Positions 12,286-24,029 of a stretch of DNA of 64,000 bases are shown here, in pieces (the first letter of the stretch is position 1; the number at the start of each line of letters is the position of its first letter). Source of the stretch: Trema orientale. Lineage: Eukaryota; Streptophyta; Magnoliopsida; Rosales; Cannabaceae. The translations under genes and the position numbers were made by a program. The stretch covers positions 840,253 through 904,252 of the forward strand of contig JXTC01000062.1 in NCBI GenBank assembly GCA_002914845.1, given 5' to 3'. The notes under the pieces are model-generated. The model saw only the letters and a program-made list of their open reading frames with translations. It did no database searches and was not told the DNA's origin.

Positions 12286-12438
12286 AGGAGGCGCCTATAG
12301 TAAGGGCGCCCCTACGTAAGGCCCCTGTTTATACACCGTTTGATGGGAATCTGTGGAGAATCTGTTTATACACAGATTCCCATCAAACGGTGTATAAACA
12401 GGACCTTACGTAAGGACGCCCCTACTGTAGACGCGCCC
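12286..12438. mobile_element. Short foldback element with 8-bp target duplication
   Basis: The element is almost entirely one hairpin. Arms of about 70 bp pair around a loop near 'gaatctgttta' (about 12356-12368); the inner 40 bp, including CTGTTTATACACCGTTTGAT, match exactly, and the outer parts differ at several bases. ATTAATTA is repeated exactly at 12278-12285 and 12439-12446. The GC-rich ends (GGCGCC and GGCGCG) stand out from the AT-rich flank. An 8-bp duplication fits a hAT-type transposase acting in trans, but the family is not proven. Confidence 0.7.
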
Positions 12439-15400
12439 ATTAATTATTAATGAAATTTTCTTTTGGCGCTCCACTCTTGGGATGGGGTTTATCACCTCTC
12501 TTTTAACCCTCGTTTCAAGTTTTCGACTTTACTGTGAATATCGATCTACCTACATGTTACATGGCGATTTTTTATCAGCATAATTGGGCTACATATCTAC
12601 ACATGTACGATCAATTTATTAGTTTGACATAAGTTTGTATACTAAATTTAGACAAAAAAATTTGGATTCTATGTGAAACCATTGAAATCAGGAACAATGA
12701 TATGTACATTAAAAATTAAAAACGCATATGTGCGAAGGTTTTGCCGGTTTGATGGATTCTGCCAAACTAACATTGATACAAACTCGGATTGGAGTTGGTG
12801 TTGGTGGGGCCTTGGAATCATTGTGTTCTTTCTTCATTATGTCCAACCCACCGACCAGTTGAAAAACTAATGGCAACAGCACACGTTTTGCATTTTTGTG
12901 AACGAGTTTGGTTATATATATATATATATATTTTTTAATTATAAAGAACACTTGAGATATAAGCAAGTTATTTTTAATCATATGCGTTAAGATAGAGATG
13001 TAAACAAGTTTGGTATCAAGTGATATTATACAGTGTCAAACTAGTCGGTGTTTGTTTTTTCCCCCTCATTTTGTTTGGTTCCACGAATCTCGTATTGGAT
13101 CACAGTAACTATTATTATTATTTTTTTGGTAATGCACAATAACTATTATTATTATTGTTGTTGTTGTTGTTGTTTGGGTCCTAAATGAACAATAGGATCT
13201 CAAAGTTATTATTATTATTTTTTTTTTTTTTTGAGGTAACCGAAGGTCTATTCAAGTTCTAATCATATGGTTGTTTGTAATTAAAAAGAAAAGACCAAGG
13301 ATAGGTTCGATCCTATTGATAGTGAATATAATATATATTGTATGGATATATTATTTTGATATGTGTAACAACTAACAAGGATAGACAACAAGGCAGAGCT
13401 TGATGATAGCTAATTTTTGAGGCACGGTTTATGGGATTTGTTATGATAAATTATGTTTTGAATTCTATTCATTTATCATATAGGAAATAAATAATTATTG
13501 CACGATAAAAGTTTACTTCAAAATAAAATAAATTAAACAATAGTGCTTCACCAAAAAAAAAATGTTTGCTTCACCAAAAAAAAATGTTTCTTTCTCTTTC
13601 AGAATTAATTTCATCCACCTCTTCAATTTTTTAAAGTTTCCACATCTTAATGCTCGAAACATTATTTGTAATATTTTGATTTTGTTTGGAACTATTTATG
13701 TTTTATGTTCTTTACTTCTAAATGTGAAATGGATAATGGATATTTTGTCAAATATTATCTTGATGACTTATTCGCCCTAATCTTACTTTTAAACAAAACA
13801 TGCAAATGTTGCCAAAAAAAAATCCTACATTTATTTAGTGTTCTTAAAGGACATTTTTGTCACTTAAAAAAGTATTTACGTTAATATTCATTAAATTTTT
13901 ACCAGAAATTAAGGGTGTTTAGAAAAAATTGACACTTCCTCAAAAGAGAGAAAAAAAAAAAAACTTGCACGCTTCCGAAACTAGTCAAACCACACCAATC
14001 CGTGTAATAATTTACAAAATCTTTAAACCGCATTGCACAACAAGCACCTTTTATATGGTATTTTAAGTAATTTTTATTTATTTTTTCAACTTTTTGTTTA
14101 GAACTTTTGTGTTATAGATTGTAAATTTATAACTAGAATGTAATTGATTTTTTTTGTTCTTCTGAAATAATTAATTACATAAACAAATATTAAATCATAA
14201 TCTATAAAATTTGTCAAGCCTAATTTGTCAAGTACAAGTCATTAAAAATTATTACTCAAATCGCGAAAATCAAACTGTATTATTTGAGATGGGCATTAAA
14301 CCACAGTTGCACTTGGCGTACTATATAAAAAGTGCAATTGGCAAAATTAAACAGCAAATACCCTTAAAAATTCGGCATGTGATATGTATACATGGACTAG
14401 ATAATACAGTATGATATATTAGAAATCAGAGTGCTCAAATAAAATTACTCATTTTAATTCCGGAGGACAAATTAAATCAATCCTAGAAGAAATGACAATT
14501 ATATATGGTAGTAACCTCAAAAAAATTTATGTTCCAAATTTGACTTAATTATTAAAGTTTCTCCACTCATTTTTGGATACTACTTGTTATTTTTTTGAGA
14601 AAGTATCTTCTTAGACTAGAAATAACTTTCGAAAATGAATGATATCTTACCACATTATAGATTATACTCATTGATTTATTTAATATGGTTAATTTTTCTC
14701 TAATAAATAAAAAAATTCAATGGCCAAAATAAGGTACCGAATTATTTATAGTTAATGCTACATATCTCACGTATTAACTCATGAGGAAATATGATTTTTT
14801 ATGATAAAGTTTTAAAAGAATTGAAAAATCCCGTATTTTTATTTTTATTTTTGAAAAATATTGGAACTATTTAAAAAATACCACTTTAAACATATTTATA
14901 AAAAATATCACTTTTTCACTATTTGATAGGATACTTGAGGTAATTGGTCAAGTTACTTGAGGTAATCAGACTAGTTACTTCAGGTAACTCTTGATGGTTA
15001 CTTCGAGTACTTTTAAAAAGTATCAATTTTTAAAAAATAGTATTTTCTAAATTTATTATAAAAAGTGGTAATTTTCTAAACAAATCCGGAATTTCTCAAA
15101 AATTCCAGCTCATTCGAAATTTTTCAATTTTTCAGGGAAAAAGACACCTAGTACTACCTTTTGATAAATAATACCAAGAATACTATGTCCAAATTTTTAC
15201 TTATTTTTGTATTACTTTTTTTTTAGAAAAATAACAAATTCTTGCTAAGAAAGACCAAATAACGTCTTAGAATTTCCATTTTTTCTTTATTCTTTTTGCT
15301 ATTTAGTTTACTTGTAGCTGATCACTCTTAAAACTAATTACCAATTTATTATTAGAAATCATAAACTAATTGATTTTTAAAAACTAGAAACCAAATTGGT

Positions 15401-15679
15401 TACTAAAAACCAACAATCATATTAGTTTCTACTATAAATATCATAATTATTGAGTTAATAAAAACTGAAAACCAAATTAGTTTCTATCATAAACAGTGGA
15501 ACTATTTGGTTAATTCAATTATTGATTACTATAAACCAATTTGGTTATTGGAAACTAGTTGCCAGAATCCAAAAACCAATATATATTTATATTGCTTTTA
15601 CTTCAAAAATATAATTACTTAATTTGAGAACTTGATCATATTCTTCAGCGTCCTTGTTCAATGCATCACCCATTTCTTG

Positions 15680-16165
15680 CTACAGGACATTCTTCAAAAA
15701 GAAAATCACAATAGCTTTCAGGAAATTTTTATTGTTTCCTATGATTTAAAAAAGAAACTAGAATGGCTTATAGGAAACTTTCGTGGTTTTCTGTGATTTA
15801 ATTAGCTACATGGTATTTTGCTAAAAGAAAACTACGATGGTTTTCAAGAAACCTTTGTGGTTTCCTGTACTACAGGACATTCTACAAAAAGAAAACCACA
15901 ATGGTTTCCTAGAAATGTTCATGGTTTCATGTGATTTACTTACGCACATGACATTCAGTTAAAGGAAACAAACTGATTTTCAGAAAATCTTTGTGCTTTA
16001 TTGTGATTTACTTACGTACAGAACTTTCGGCTAAAAGAAACTAAACTGGTTTCTAGAAAACCTTTGTAGTTTCCTGCGATTTATTTACTTATAGAACATT
16101 TTGCTAATAGGAAACCAAATTAAACCAAATTGGTTTACAGGAAACATTTATGGTTTCTTATAAAA
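15680..16165. repeat. Degenerate array of palindromic repeat units
   Basis: About six diverged units of roughly 70-100 bp share the skeleton 'TACAGGACATT..GCTAAAAGAAA', then 'CCACAATGGTTTTCAGGAAA', then 'CTTTGTGGTTTCCTGTGATT'. Within each unit AAACCACAATGG and CTTTGTGGTTTCC face each other, so each can form a small hairpin. Copies differ by many substitutions and small indels, so it is an old minisatellite-like array. I see no coding frame. Confidence 0.55.
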
Positions 16166-16740
16166 AAAGATGACTTATTTACTAAAATGCCATCACGTTT
16201 TCTAACTTCCAAAGTATTTAGAAATGTGCTAAATAAAAAGGTCGTACAAATTTTTATTATTTTTCAAAGGTCGTAAATTTGGTAATATTTTTTAAAAAAT
16301 AGGTATAAGTATCCAAAACCCTATATAAACTAGCCTGAATTTATGTAAAAATATGCTTCTTTTAATACCACCTTATGTAATAAGGGATTTCTCATATTAC
16401 AATTAGAGAATAAAAGTATAACACAAATAAATTATTATATTTTTTGGAGAAAAAAAATTTAGCACTATTCACTAATTGAATACTAATTACTCATATATCA
16501 CGTAAAGTGAAATTAACAATGTAGGATAATACATAGATCTTTATATGGTGTATTATTTATTGAATAATGCAAGATTATCTTACCTTTTGTTTATTTATTT
16601 TTTTTCATACCATCATGTATAGTTTGTAGGTTACTAATATTCAACTAGTGAATATTGACAAATCACTACAAGTGTTATTTCTTTAGTTTAATAATATTCA
16701 TCAATTGAATTTGACAACGCGTATTAAAAATGTGTGTTAT

Positions 16741-17184
16741 GAGTGGGGTCCTTGGGGCTGGCCGGCATTATCCTTTCTTTTCTATTTTTTTTAAATGCTC
16801 GAAACTCTGCCTCAAAAACTACAAGTCGTTCTCTTCAATCGAAGAAAACTACAAGTCGTTCAGTCCTTGCCAAAGACCCACACCACGAGCCATCAAGATA
16901 TTTTGCTAAGGAGATCAACCACCGTCAACTTCCCCATCATCATCATCATCATCATCACAGCTCCTCTCTCTTATGCGCGTTCCTCCCAAAACTCTCTCTC
17001 AGATACGCGAAACCGGTAACAATAAAATCGCGATTCGCCATTGATAACCTAATTCTCTCTCTCTCTCTCTCTTCGAAACCCTCATTTTCCATAACCTAAT
17101 ACTGTTGATTGAGCTTCTCATCTATCAATCTCGAATCGGTGTTTGTTGATTTTCCGATTCTGGTTTTTGAATTCGAAGAAGAAG
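16741..17184 (+). promoter_or_regulatory. Promoter and 5' leader of ORM gene
   Basis: A stretch richer in C and T precedes the start codon. It contains a CAT trinucleotide run (about 16932-16957) and a CT run (about 17053-17070), both common in plant 5' UTRs. A 118-codon open frame crosses the block but its translation is low-complexity and it ends before the real start, so I do not call it a gene. The transcription start is not visible. Confidence 0.4.
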
Positions 17185-19910
17185 ATGAAGACGAGGATGT
17201 ATGTTAGGGCGGTGCCACCGACGGATCTGAATCGGAACACGGAGTGGTTCACGTACCCTGGGGTGTGGACCACCTACATTCTTATACTCTTCTTCTCATG
17301 GCTTTCCGTTCTCTCCCTCTTCGGTTGTTCCCCCGGCGCGGCCTGGACCATCGTCCACCTCGCCCATTTCTTTGTATGCCTTCCTCCCTTCGTATTCTCT
17401 TTAATCACGTTTTCATGGGTTTTGGGTGTTTCAGTGTTTGGGGCTGTTTGTGTTCTATTGATCATTATTATAATTATTTTTGTTTTTTTTTTCTGATTTT
17501 TTATTGCACATTTACATGATTCAATCTTTTTTGTTGGTGTTTTTCTCATTTCTTTTTTTTTTTTTTCCCGTGTTACTATCGACCTGGGCACTTTCCTGTT
17601 TGGCTGGATTCGTTTGAATACAATTGTCTATGTATATATATGCATGTATGTATATTTGTTTCTCCTTTCGTGGGTTTGTGACTATGAGTTGTTGGGGGTG
17701 TAACTAAGACTATAGATATCAAGGCTGAAGCAGTTAAATTTATGCGGTTTTAGCACTTTGGAGTTAGTGGTTTTGGTACATTCTGAAATTGCAAGACAGA
17801 TATTAGAGGTTTTGGCTTATGGGTCTATACAAAAGGGCCAGCTTATGTCTTCTCTAATGGTTTAATTAAATATGTAATGCCTTTTCAATTGGGAATCCAT
17901 AGAATGAATGATATCACAGCTCTCGAACGCCCTGAGTTATCAATACTTGGATTACCATGTCTTTCCTATATTTTTGTTCATTTTTCATCTGATAGACTCA
18001 TTTGCCTTTTTAAAGCAGTATTAATTAATTCTTGGATGTATTATGCTTGAGATAGGGATAGGCAGTGATGGAATTGTTTGCCTGCTTTGTGTTCTAGATA
18101 ATAGACTAGTTAGTGTTCTTTTTTTCTAGTAGCTATGGTTAGCTATTGACTGATATTGCGGTTGATATTTTGTTTTCTTCCAGGTTACGTATCACTTCTT
18201 TCACTGGAAAAAAGGAACCCCGTTTGCTGATGATCAGGGTATCTACAACGGTTTGACCTGGTGGGAACAGATAGACAATGGCAATCAACTCACACGAAAC
18301 AGAAAGTTTCTGACCGCTGTACCTGGTGTGCTGTAAGTGCTTCATTTTCACTATAGTAGGTTTTTCATTTTAGATTTTGTAACTACACGCATAAACTACC
18401 TTTGGTTATCAACATATAGCCATAACTGTGACCTTTAAGGTGACGTAACAAAGTTGTGAAGTTTTTCTTGTCCTCATTTATTTTGGTCGCTGTGATTGTT
18501 GGATAACCAAGTCTTCTAATATTTGGCTAATTTGTCCACATTATGAACAAAACTTGTTTCTCTGTTCACTCATTTCTCTTCTTTGTGAGTTGTTGGGTTT
18601 GGGGTCTGTCACTTCCGAGTTATAATTATTCATAATGTGGAACGCCATGCAAGCATGGTGCATAGACAAACCTATCTTGTCATTTTTTCCTTCTTTTTGG
18701 TGGTGAAATTAATTGACTTAGCTATTGTAGAATTAACCCTCAAGTTGGTGTGCGTTCTCTCCCTTTGATTTGGCCATCAGAGCATTAATCCTTAAATTGG
18801 TGTGTGCTCTCTCTCTTTGACTTAGCCATCATAGCACCAATACCCCCTTTATCCTGTATAGTTTTTAACCATAACTTAATGTTACATTTCTAACACCGTG
18901 ATTATTCATGATAAAATTCAACTTCTTAAAGCAACTTAATGTTACATTTCTAACACCGTGATTATTCATGATAAAATTCAACTTCTTAAAGCAATACATA
19001 ATTGCCACTTATCCTCAATTTTTGGAAACTGGGAATTATTGGAACTTGTTGGAAATTAACTCACTGTATGATGTACTTCTTTGTCGCCAATGTGGTGCCA
19101 AGACTGTGAAGTTCTTTCTTCTACCTGTGATTTTAAATAGTACTTGCAAGGCCACTTTATATTGTTTTTCAAGTTCTATTTTCCCTTGGGAGGAGAAGGG
19201 AGGAGTTATCATGAGTGTATGCTGCTCTAATACTATGGATGAATTCTCATAGGTAGCTACATGTTCCATTTTGTGTTTGCATCATCATTGGGTTTAGTTT
19301 TGGGGCGTATCCAAATAAAATCTTCTTTCTATGATTTGGGTTTAGTACAGCTCACATGAAATTAAATGCTTCCAATTGTGATGCTTGTGTTATTATCCTC
19401 TGTTTCTGCCATTTTAGACTGATAGTCCAGGCAAACTGTAGTTGTACCAAGGAATTACATATCATAATGAGTTTCTCGTGAATATGAGAAAAGTTCGTTT
19501 TCTCTTTCTTCTATTCGTTGTATTCTGATGATGTGTTTGCCTCTACTAGCTAAAATGAGAACAACTCCTTTTTCTTCTTCCTCTTTTATTTATTTTTTTT
19601 TCCTTCAAAATTTGGGAGGAGTTCTACTTAAATTGAAAATTTAAAACACAAACTGCCCATATTTTCTTTGCCTGGAAACGTATATTCTGAATTGATGCAT
19701 TATCAAGTTCAATTCGACATGTGAAACGACGAATTGAAAGAATATTGATTTCTTCTTCTTCCTTTCCCCAGGTACTTGATAGCCTCACACACAACAGATT
19801 ATGAGAATCCAATGCTCTTCTTTAATACACTGGCAGTTTTTGTACTGGTGGTTGCAAAGTTCCCACACATGCACAAGGTTCGAATATTTGGAATCAATGC
19901 CGATCATTGA
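17185..19910 (+). CDS. ORM/ORMDL family protein (sphingolipid regulator)
   Basis: Three exons, 17185-17373, 18184-18332 and 19772-19910, join in phase to give 158 residues, the usual size for plant ORM proteins. ORM/ORMDL proteins sit in the endoplasmic reticulum membrane and restrain serine palmitoyltransferase, the first step of sphingolipid synthesis. Exon 1 encodes 'AVPPTDLNRNTEWFTYPGVW' and the first hydrophobic hairpin; exon 2 carries 'KKGTPFADDQGIYNGLTWWE' and 'TRNRKFLT'; exon 3 carries 'LYLIASHTTDYENPMLFFNT' and ends 'KVRIFGINADH'. Splice sites are GTATGC/CAG, GTAAGT/CAG. ATG 17185 is used; a second in-frame ATG at 17197 gives a start closer to some relatives. The family's common 'VVPVVLY' reads 'AVPGVLY' here, a small change. 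No sign of damage. Confidence 0.93.
18732..18835. repeat. 52-bp imperfect tandem repeat in ORM intron 2
   Basis: Units begin at 18732 (ATTAACCCTCAAGTTGGTGT) and 18784 (ATTAATCCTTAAATTGGTGT), both running through a CT-rich middle to 'GCCATCA.AGC'. They differ at about ten positions. Confidence 0.6.
18873..18992. repeat. Exact 60-bp tandem duplication in ORM intron 2
   Basis: Bases 18873-18932 and 18933-18992 are identical by eye, starting AACTTAATGTTACATTTC and ending CTTCTTAAAGC. An exact copy implies a very recent duplication or a local assembly error. It lies deep in the intron, far from the splice sites. Confidence 0.8.
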
Positions 19911-20402
19911 GTTACAAAAGAATTCAAGCTTTGATAACTGGTTTCTTGGTCTAATCATGTTGGCTTTTCCATTTTGGTGGTAAATCTCTGTAGAGATGTT
20001 GAAACTTGGAAAGGTATATCATGTCTCTTACTGAAAGGAGATTTTTTTTTCCCCCCCTTTTCTCTTAAGTATTAGCTGTAAGTTACATATAACTTAAGGG
20101 GAAATATTTTGAATGTATTTTCTGGTTATACGAGCTAATCTCGGTGAATTTCATTCCTCATTCGTTGATATAATTTTTACTTGAAAGAACTCCCCATTAC
20201 TCTCCACAGTTATTACTCTCCACAGTTATGTACTCTCAAAATTCCAGTGTTCTTGATCTCTGAGCCCCAGACAAATAATAATGTTGGTCATGGAGAGAAG
20301 ATGAAACCAAATATATATATATATATATATGAAGTTAAATTTCAAACTTCTTTGTATTCTCATAATTGGTTTGAGCCGTGATCTGTTTTTTCATGATTGG
20401 AA

Positions 20403-20433
<31 letters not shown>

Positions 20434-22816
20434 TTTTTTTTCTTAATACATTATTTGGTAATGCAAAATCTACTCATGACCATGCCTTCTATGTGAGCGT
20501 CTTTCATCTTTGAAGGTAAGAGAAGGCTGATAGAGAGTATTTTGCAATGTAATACTTGAAATTATGTTATACGGCTGACCACCAAATGTGACACTGCCTA
20601 TTAAGAGTAAATAGGTAGGATGGGCAGTATATTAGTTATATGGTTCGGATACGAGGTTTCTGTATGTGTTTTCCTATGTCAAAATGACCATAATCAAATA
20701 TTAAACAATTTGAAATAACTATGAAGAAAACATAGGCATGTTTGGATACATTTTTAATTTTTTGTTTATAAAAATTAAAAACAAAAACAAAATTTTGTTT
20801 ATGTTTTTAAATTTTAAAAATGAAAAACTTGCTTGGTAACACATCAATTCATTTTTAATTTTTTAAAACAAAAAACATAAATATGCTTGATAACTATACA
20901 AATTAATTAGACAAATACCATTTTTGAAAACTTATTTGGAAAATAGTACTTTTAAAGATTTATTTAGAAAAAAGCCATATACTATTTTTACAATTTTTTC
21001 TAGAAAAATATCACTTTTTAAATTTTATTTTCGAAAACACCTAAAAAATTTTATTTAAAAAAAACACCACTTTCCGGTTTTACTTTTTGTTTAAAAAATT
21101 TTTGGAGGTGAAATTATTTAAAAATTTTTGTTTACAATTTTCTAAAACAGAAAACAAAAACAATGTCACCAAGCATTTTTTTCCAATAAAATTTGTAAAT
21201 TTTTGTTTATTTAGACAGAAAACTGAAAACAAAAATGTATTAATGTATAAGAATTGCAAAAATCAATGTTGCTTTGATTCTATTTCTAGAGGTCAACAAG
21301 CCAGAAACCAATATTTCATTTACCCGTCAAAATGGCGCACACACAAGGGGAGCACATGGTCTCTTTAACGGAGGAATTTAATAGACGTACAATAGGGAGG
21401 GACTAACGGAAGGTTCCTTTTTGAGAGGTTTGGGATGTAAATGCCAGAATTTGAAGGTTTGGGACCTAGATGACAAAGAAGTTATAAATTGGGGATTTTT
21501 GCTGCAAATTACCCAGGCTTTTATTATATACATAAGATTATATTATTTTCCAGTCCATGTATTAAAAAGCTAGGGCAGGGGATGGGTATCCTTGTACCCT
21601 ATCATTCCCTTGGGTAAATAATTGGACAGGTAAAATTGTCATCTCAACAAATGTGTCCGTCTCTCTTTCTTTTTATATAGGTTAAAAAAAAAAAGAAAAT
21701 ACCAAGTTTTGTTTTAACAAATTAAAGAAACCGTCCACATATGTAGTAAGTTGTAGCTATGTAACTAGATAGAGATCAAGAAAAGTGGAAGGAAAAAAAG
21801 GTAGAGAAATTTGGAGATGAAATGGAAAATTGGTCGTTCTAGAGTCGGGGAAAAAAAAAATGAGAGAAAGAAAAATAAAGGGAAAAAAAAAATGCATGTG
21901 GGTCCAACTATTTTTAATCCTCTCCAAATTAGAGAGAAAACATTTATATATGCACTTAGAATCAATAAAAAATTACACATTTGTCCTCAATTTCAGAACA
22001 AACTAAATATTTAAAATAGGCAAATTGTAATTTCTCTACTGTTGCTTTTCTTTCCTATTCATGCTTACTAAATAAGGAAAAGAATTCTTCATTCCATCCA
22101 TCACTCATATTTTCTTTCTTTTTGTTTTTCTTTCCTACCAAATATTGTATTACAACTTGCGTATCAAATTATAACGCCTTACCTAATGGATTTTATTATT
22201 ATTATTTTATATATATATGATATTCATAATTATTTTTAATTTAAAATTAACATGCGAGTTCATATATTATGCTTTGAATAAATTCTTAATGGTATGGCCT
22301 AAGATTAATGTCAACTAGTAGAACTGTTTATCGGATTTGGTTTGCGAACATTATTCAAATTAATTAGTCGAATTTATTGCAACATGTTAGGTATGCTGAA
22401 ACTGGCTAAACTTAGTACGTTTCTTTTTCCTCCTGAATTTTTTGGTTCACAGTTAATCATCTTATTCGATTTGTTATGTTCATAGTATCAGAAAACAACC
22501 GGAATAAAATCACATATCTCAAAAGCTGTCTCACTCACTCAAATGTTGACAAATCAGTAAGTAACTTTCCTTTTGAAAAAAGTTAAAATGTTAAATTAGA
22601 TTTTTTATTTTTGCTGATTTGCTAGCATATATGATTATGAGACAACATATGAGACAGTCCTTTGGGACAACAGATCTCAGTCCAAGAACAACCTAATGTA
22701 AGAGTGTGAAAGATTATGATTTCAATCTTTTTTTTTTTTTTTTGGTTGGTTATTATATATGACAAGTGTTTGTTTATAAAACAATAATATTATTCATTAC
22801 AAACATATAATATATA

Positions 22817-23184
22817 GCATAAACTGTAAAAAAGAATACCGTGATGTTTGAGTATTTTGTAATTTAAACCATGAAGTTTGTACTCTGTAAAACAATACTA
22901 TGAGATTAAGAATTTGTGAAAATTGATACCATGCATTGATTTTTTGACCATTTTTAGTAACAAAAAGACAATAATACTCTTCATTAAAATTAGATTAGTT
23001 CTTATTATTTTCATTAATTTTGATGGTATTATTGTTTTTCATTGGTTAACGTTATTCAAAAACTCAATCTAAGGTATCAATTTTCAGAAATTCTTAATCT
23101 CATGGTGTTATTTTGCAGACTCAAAACTTCAGAATTTAAATTGCAGAACACCCAAACCTGAGGATATTTTTTTGCAGTTCACCC
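22817..23184. mobile_element. MULE-like foldback MITE, copy 2
   Basis: TAATATATA is repeated exactly at 22808-22816 and 23185-23193, the 9-bp target duplication typical of Mutator-like elements. The ends read GCATAAACTGTAAAAAAG and, from the right, GGGTGAACTGCAAAAAAATA. The inverted arms continue for more than 110 bp, through 'AGATTAAGAATTT.TGAAAAT' on both sides. There is no transposase. A related copy lies near 61967. Confidence 0.75.
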
Positions 23185-23430
23185 TAATATATATTCTCTA
23201 CTTTTGTTTTTTCATTCGATTTGTCAACAATATCCAAACTGACCAAATTTTGGAGGTTTTTTTTTTCTCATTTAAGTTTTTCCTGTATTCATGTTGGTCG
23301 GGTTATTCAGTTTTTCCAATTCTTTGTTTCTTTGTGTTTTGTGTTTAATTTGTTTTTTTTTTTTTTTTTTTTTGTGTTTTTGCCACACTCCTACTGTAAG
23401 TTTGGAATTCATGTTGCAAAACTATACATT

Positions 23431-23500
23431 GATTTCAAATGAGTACGTGTAAATAAATTTTATATTGATTTCAAACGAGTACGTGTAAATAAATTTTGTA
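23431..23500. repeat. 36-bp tandem duplication
   Basis: Units GATTTCAAATGAGTACGTGT (23431) and GATTTCAAACGAGTACGTGT (23467) each continue AAATAAATTTT. One substitution separates most of their length. Confidence 0.65.
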
Positions 23501-23671
23501 CATATATTATATATGTATCATGTGTATATAAACACATATGTACGTACTTAATATAATTGGTGCAATTCCATTCAATGGCTTTTCTTTTTCCCCTCGAAAC
23601 CTACGTACGACTTCACACTGACCACCCAGCCTAGGAGTTTAAAACGTTCTATGTTAGAACTCGATATACTT

Positions 23672-23853
23672 ACTCCCAAGAGGTGGTCAAAATGGCAAGG
23701 AGATCGACGTTAAGGCATTCTCTCACTTAGGGAGGGTAATGTCTTGAGTTTGAGCCCCCACATCGCCCTTGGGAGTCCAATCGAATGGGGGTGGCTCTAG
23801 AAAGTGACCCGCCACCGAGATCCCATTCGCCCTTTTTTTCATCAAAAAAAAAA
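23672..23853 (+). mobile_element. tRNA-derived SINE with 16-bp target duplication
   Basis: AGAACTCGATATACTT occurs exactly at 23656-23671 and 23854-23869 and brackets a 182-bp unit ending in a TTTTTTTCATC run and a poly-A tail. The head has a degenerate polymerase III A box around 'ATGGCAAGGAGATCGACG' and a B box 'GAGTTTGAGCCCC'. Long exact target duplications, an A tail and internal promoter boxes together are the mark of a SINE copied by LINE machinery. The exact duplication indicates a fairly recent insertion. Confidence 0.82.
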
Positions 23854-23966
23854 AGAACTCGATATACTTGAGAACCACTCCCTTGATCACCATTCAACGA
23901 TAAGAGAAATTGATGTGCATGCTAATTATTCAAGGCCTAAGTTATATGTGTGTATATATACATAGA

Positions 23967-24029
23967 CATAGACGGAGCTAGTCATGGCTCATACACAGGC
24001 ATAGACGGAGCTAGTCAGGGCTCAAGCGG
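23967..24029. repeat. 33-bp tandem duplication, possible TE end
   Basis: CATAGACGGAGCTAGTCA occurs at 23967 and 24000. The second copy runs into 'GGGCTCAAGCGGGCATTGGC', and about 380 bp later 'CTAGTTTCGTCACTAT' partly mirrors it. This may be one end of an uncharacterised element at about 23985-24404, but I could not establish target duplications. Confidence 0.35.

Larger units (their letters stand above)
9303..16740. other. Gene-free stretch between BTB and ORM genes
   Basis: About 7.4 kb without a recognisable gene. It contains a small hairpin with 39-bp tandem units (10359-10452), a Tourist-like MITE (11596-12106), a short foldback element (12286-12438), simple AT, ATT and GTT repeats (12912-12931, 13140-13175), and a degenerate repeat array (15680-16165). 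Open frames here are short and lack family resemblance. The stretch 14813-15110 is AT-rich with 'gttacttgaggtaat' repeats and looks like an old element. Confidence 0.6.

Noticed and set aside
13303..13314. GGTTCGATCC, resembling a tRNA T-arm
   Set aside because: No D-arm, anticodon arm or acceptor stem can be built upstream within tRNA length.
16743..17099. 118-codon open frame before the ORM gene
   Set aside because: Its translation is built from CAT, CT and T repeats and it ends before the true start; it is leader or promoter sequence.
17374..17496. Continuation of the ORM exon 1 frame
   Set aside because: A GTATGC donor after 'LAHFF' and perfect in-phase joining to 18184 show this is intron 1.
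20735..21245. Possible MITE starting GGCATGTTTGGATACA
   Set aside because: I could not find the opposite end or a target duplication, so it is mentioned only in the regional entry.
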